7,450 nucleotides of DNA, from positions 1 through 7,450 of the forward strand of contig DASTWO010000144.1 of NCBI GenBank assembly GCA_035776675.1, in the 5' to 3' direction. The notes under the pieces are model-generated. The model was not told the origin of the DNA. It did not search any database and worked only from the letters and a program-made list of their open reading frames with translations. Shown here in pieces: positions 4,965 to 7,450 of the stretch. Source of the stretch: DASSOY01 sp035776675 (lineage in GTDB: Bacteria > Bacillota > Bacilli > Bacillales > DASSOY01). A program made the position numbers and the translations under genes. Numbering within the stretch: position 1 is the first letter of the stretch; the number at the start of each line of letters is the position of its first letter.

Positions 4965-6467
4965 TCACCTGAAGTCTGTCAGTTTCCGAAGTTCCGCACT
5001 AATACCCCGTGTTTGCCCATATATCTTTTGGTAAATGGCAAACAAGGATTGATACTTTTCTACATTCTCACGAATTGGGTGAATCACTTTTTTACGTTTC
5101 ACAAACACTTCTGCACAAGCTTCCAATGACGCAAACCAGCCGCAGCCATAAGCGGCAAGCATGGCTGCACCCATTCCCGGCCCTTGCTCGTTTTCAAGTT
5201 GGACAACATCTGTATCAAAAACATCCGCCTGGATTTGCAACCACGCTTCGTTTTTAGCGCCACCACCGATTGATATTACCCTGTCTATGAACTGTCCGGA
5301 TTTCCGCATAATTTCAATAGATTCATTCAAGGAAAAGGTAATACCCTCAATCACCGCACGCACAAAATCTTTCTCTCGATGAGATCCGTCAATGCCAATA
5401 AAACTTCCGCGAATATCCGAATCGGCATGTGGCGTCCGTTCTCCTGCAATGTATGGCGTAAACAACAAACCCTTTGATCCTATAGCCACATCTTCAAGCC
5501 CTGAAAGCAACTCGTTGAAATCTCGGTCTGGCGCAAATGTTTCTTTAAACCAATTCAGACTGTATCCGGCTCCTAGGGTGACACCCATCGCGTACCAGGC
5601 ATCTTCTTCAGCATGATTAAAAAAATGAAGGACTCCCCCGGAATCTTTTGTTCGATCTTGTTCATAGGACAAAACAACACCGGACGTGCCGATACTGCAC
5701 ATGGTTTCTCCCTGCGAAAGAATTCCCGAACCGACGGCCCCGCATGCGTTATCGGCTCCGCCCGCAAATACTTGTGTTGAAGCGGCCAATCCGGTTTGTT
5801 CAGCAATGTCGGGAAGAATTGTTCCGACACACTCATGGGAGGCCACAAGCGATGGACAAATGCCGGGATCAAGATCAAAAGCTTCACAAATCTCCCGGCT
5901 CCACGCTTTGCCCGCCACGTCCAACAACAACGTGCCGGCCGCATCCGAATATTCACTGTTAAGCTGCCCTGTCAGCCGGTACCGCACATAATCTTTCGGC
6001 AATAGAAAAATAGAGGCTCTCTGGAAATGCTCAGGTTCATACTCTTTAACCCATAACAGCTTCGGAAGCGTAAAACCTTCCAAAGCTGGGTTTTTTGCTA
6101 TCTTGAACACCCTCTCACCCAGCCGGTTTTCGATTTGATGGCATTGCTCCGTGGTGCGTGTATCATTCCACAAGATGGCATTTCGGATCACATTTTGACT
6201 ATCATCCAGCAAAACAAGGCCATGCATTTGTCCGGAAAAGCTAATTCCTTCAATATCTTTTGCCGATATACCTGATTTTTCCACAAGTTTCTGTAAGGCA
6301 AAAACAGTTTTATCCACCCATTCTTCAGGGTTTTGTTCACTAAATCCCGATTTTTCCTGAATTAATGGATACTCCTTTGAAACTGAATGGCGAATCTCTC
6401 CATGTTGATTGACCAAAAGAACCTTTACTGCGCTTGTTCCCAGATCGACACCAATAACATATTTCAT
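4965..6467 (-). CDS. xylB: Xylulokinase XylB (FGGY kinase)
   Basis: Cytoplasmic D-xylulose kinase (EC 2.7.1.17), making xylulose 5-phosphate for the pentose phosphate pathway. The 500-residue length is normal for the family. Seen directly: the N-terminal phosphate-binding strand with D7 in GVDLGTSAVK; the sugar-contacting SGQMHGL at 78-84, with M81-H82 matching M77-H78 of E. coli XylB; AILWNDTRT at 97-105; the catalytic aspartate D239 in FAGGADNACGAVGSG; the second FGGY signature from GERTPHADSDIRG (342-354) through FVRAVIEGITFSLNE; and the ATP-side loop ISIGGGAKNEAW at 399-409. No key residue is missing. The MHGL motif, together with the adjacent xylA, favours xylulose over glycerol, gluconate or ribulose. 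The ATG at 6467 is chosen because GGAGG (6476-6480) lies 8 nt upstream and the motif-bearing N-terminus begins immediately. It is the second gene of the xylAB unit and is followed by a hairpin at 4901-4933. Confidence 0.97.
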   Translation of the reverse strand: MKYVIGVDLGTSAVKVLLVNQHGEIRHSVSKEYPLIQEKSGFSEQNPEEWVDKTVFALQKLVEKSGISAKDIEGISFSGQMHGLVLLDDSQNVIRNAILWNDTRTTEQCHQIENRLGERVFKIAKNPALEGFTLPKLLWVKEYEPEHFQRASIFLLPKDYVRYRLTGQLNSEYSDAAGTLLLDVAGKAWSREICEAFDLDPGICPSLVASHECVGTILPDIAEQTGLAASTQVFAGGADNACGAVGSGILSQGETMCSIGTSGVVLSYEQDRTKDSGGVLHFFNHAEEDAWYAMGVTLGAGYSLNWFKETFAPDRDFNELLSGLEDVAIGSKGLLFTPYIAGERTPHADSDIRGSFIGIDGSHREKDFVRAVIEGITFSLNESIEIMRKSGQFIDRVISIGGGAKNEAWLQIQADVFDTDVVQLENEQGPGMGAAMLAAYGCGWFASLEACAEVFVKRKKVIHPIRENVEKYQSLFAIYQKIYGQTRGISAELRKLTDFR

Positions 6468-6475
6468 GATAAACG

Positions 6476-6480
6476 CCTCC
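6476..6480 (-). promoter_or_regulatory. Ribosome binding site of xylB
   Basis: On the minus strand GGAGG sits 8 nt before the xylB ATG and wholly inside the 18-nt gap after the xylA stop. The gap is too short for an independent promoter, so xylB is expected to be read from the xylA transcript while having its own translation start. Confidence 0.85.
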
Positions 6481-6485
6481 GACTG

Positions 6486-7450
6486 TTAAACTTCCAATAA
6501 ATATTGATTCAAAACGCCTTTGATTTTTTCTTGTCGACCTGATTCGTTTTGGATATGATGCCCGTACTCAAGAGCATAGGCTTCCAGCGAATGAAAATCA
6601 GCTTTCCCTTCAACAACATCGAGACCGATTCCTTCCTTGAAACTGCTGTAACGATCATTTACTGTATCATTCAGCACACCATCTTTAATGAGTTTGTGAG
6701 CAACCTTCAATCCACGGGCGAAGCTATCCATTCCAACAATATGAGCGTAGACGATGTCGTCCGGTTGAAAGGACCCGCGCCGTACCTTAGCATCAAAATT
6801 CAAACCACCTTTACCGAGACCGCCATTCTCCAGAATTTCATGCATAGCCAACGTTGTAGCATACATATCTGTCGGAAATTCATCTGTATCCCAGCCAAGC
6901 AAAGGATCCCCTTGATTCGCGTCGACAGAACCCAACATTCCGTTGATCCGGGCAGTCCGTAATTCATGTTCAAACGTGTGACCCGCAAGCGTCGCATGGT
7001 TTGCTTCAATATTCAACTTGAAATGATCCGTTAAATCGTATTTTTGTAAAAAAGAAATCGCTGTGGCGGCATCGAAATCATATTGATGCTTTGTCGGTTC
7101 TTTTGGCTTGGGTTCAATTAAGAACGGCACATCAAGTCCAATTTCTTGAGCATAATCAATCGCCATCCGATAAAAGCGGGCCAAATTGTCCTGCTCCAGT
7201 TTCATATCAGTGTTCAACAGAGTTTCGTATCCTTCCCGACCGCCCCAGAACACATAATTGGATCCATTGAGTTCTTTTGCAATTTCCAAACCTTTTTTCA
7301 CCTTCGCTGCCGCATACGCATACACATCGGCATTGCAAGAAGTCGCCGCTCCGTGGACAAACCGCGGATGTGTAAACATATTCGCTGTATTCCAAAGCAG
7401 CTTCATACCACTTGTTTTCATATTTTCTTTGATTAGACCCACAATCTCAT
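6486..7450 (-). CDS. xylA: Xylose isomerase XylA, 5'-truncated by the window edge
   Basis: Cytoplasmic D-xylose isomerase (D-xylose to D-xylulose, EC 5.3.1.5), first step of xylose catabolism. About 320 C-terminal residues are visible. The frame stays open to the window edge: the codons before the GTG at 7442 read Glu-Ile, and the edge codon ends in AT. That GTG is therefore an internal Val and the real start lies outside. Seen directly: WNTANMF, FVHGAATSCNADV, the signature VFWGGREGYETLL, and the metal ligands in LIEPKPKE, NIEANH, GSVDAN, WDTDEFP and NFDAK. Counting from Val-7442 as 1, these ligands are E110, E146, H149, D174, D185, D187 and D217. Every one is offset by exactly 122 from the E. 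coli XylA ligands (232, 268, 271, 296, 307, 309, 339), implying a full length near 440 and no internal indel. The catalytic His near residue 101 is in the missing part. The stop is TAA, 18 nt before xylB, so the two genes are probably co-transcribed. The promoter and any XylR operator lie outside the window. Confidence 0.97.
   Translation of the reverse strand, partial: EIVGLIKENMKTSGMKLLWNTANMFTHPRFVHGAATSCNADVYAYAAAKVKKGLEIAKELNGSNYVFWGGREGYETLLNTDMKLEQDNLARFYRMAIDYAQEIGLDVPFLIEPKPKEPTKHQYDFDAATAISFLQKYDLTDHFKLNIEANHATLAGHTFEHELRTARINGMLGSVDANQGDPLLGWDTDEFPTDMYATTLAMHEILENGGLGKGGLNFDAKVRRGSFQPDDIVYAHIVGMDSFARGLKVAHKLIKDGVLNDTVNDRYSSFKEGIGLDVVEGKADFHSLEAYALEYGHHIQNESGRQEKIKGVLNQYLLEV

Noticed and set aside
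5573..5956. 127-codon minus-strand frame within xylB
   Set aside because: It is out of frame with xylB across its catalytic centre, which is intact and unbroken, and it has no signal or motif of its own.
6549..6962. 137-codon open frame on the plus strand within xylA
   Set aside because: It is fully antisense to the metal-binding core of xylose isomerase, and its translation shows no recognisable domain.
7440..7442. GTG as a possible xylA start codon
   Set aside because: The frame is open upstream with Glu-Ile codons that fit the XylA family, and the 122-residue offset of all metal ligands shows that an N-terminal part lies beyond the window.
1..7450. Mobile elements, CRISPR arrays, tRNA or rRNA genes
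   Set aside because: No short regularly spaced repeats, transposase motifs, terminal inverted repeats, or tRNA/rRNA-like sequence was seen; nearly all the DNA is accounted for by three metabolic genes.

Overview
The window looks like part of a xylan-utilisation locus from a low-to-moderate G+C Gram-positive bacterium, most likely a member of the Bacillales. The basis is strong AGGAGG-type ribosome binding sites, a sigma-A-type promoter, a CcpA cre box, Bacillus-like XylA and XylB proteins, and a very large secreted modular xylanase. The genus cannot be fixed from the sequence alone. All convincing genes lie on the minus strand, so the order of transcription runs from high to low coordinates.

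Layout in transcription order. (1) 7450-6486: xylose isomerase XylA. Its N-terminal ~120 codons lie outside the window; everything from there to the stop is present. (2) 6467-4965: xylulokinase XylB, 18 nt downstream of xylA and with its own Shine-Dalgarno in the gap, so the two form a xylAB operon. (3) 4964-4622: a 343-nt intergenic region. It holds a 14-bp hairpin that probably ends the xylAB message, a good extended -10 promoter, an inverted repeat over the -35, a full match to the degenerate CcpA cre consensus about 95 nt downstream of the inferred transcription start, and a strong RBS. (4) 4621-257: a 1454-residue secreted protein with signal peptide, CE4 polysaccharide deacetylase, two CBM22, GH10 xylanase, two CBM9, an Ig/OmpL47-like module and a basic helical C-terminal module resembling FIMAH. 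(5) 272-75: a doubtful 65-codon reading frame overlapping the xylanase stop, containing a terminator-like hairpin. A weak promoter-like sequence pointing out of the window follows.

How they work together: the secreted enzyme binds and cuts the xylan backbone outside the cell, and its deacetylase domain may remove acetyl groups. Xylo-oligosaccharides would be imported and reduced to xylose by transporters and xylosidases not seen here. XylA converts xylose to xylulose, and XylB phosphorylates it for the pentose phosphate pathway. The cre box suggests glucose repression of the xylanase. The pathway itself is well known; the unusual points are the N-terminal deacetylase fused to a complete xylanase scaffold, the non-standard motifs of that deacetylase, and the C-terminal module.
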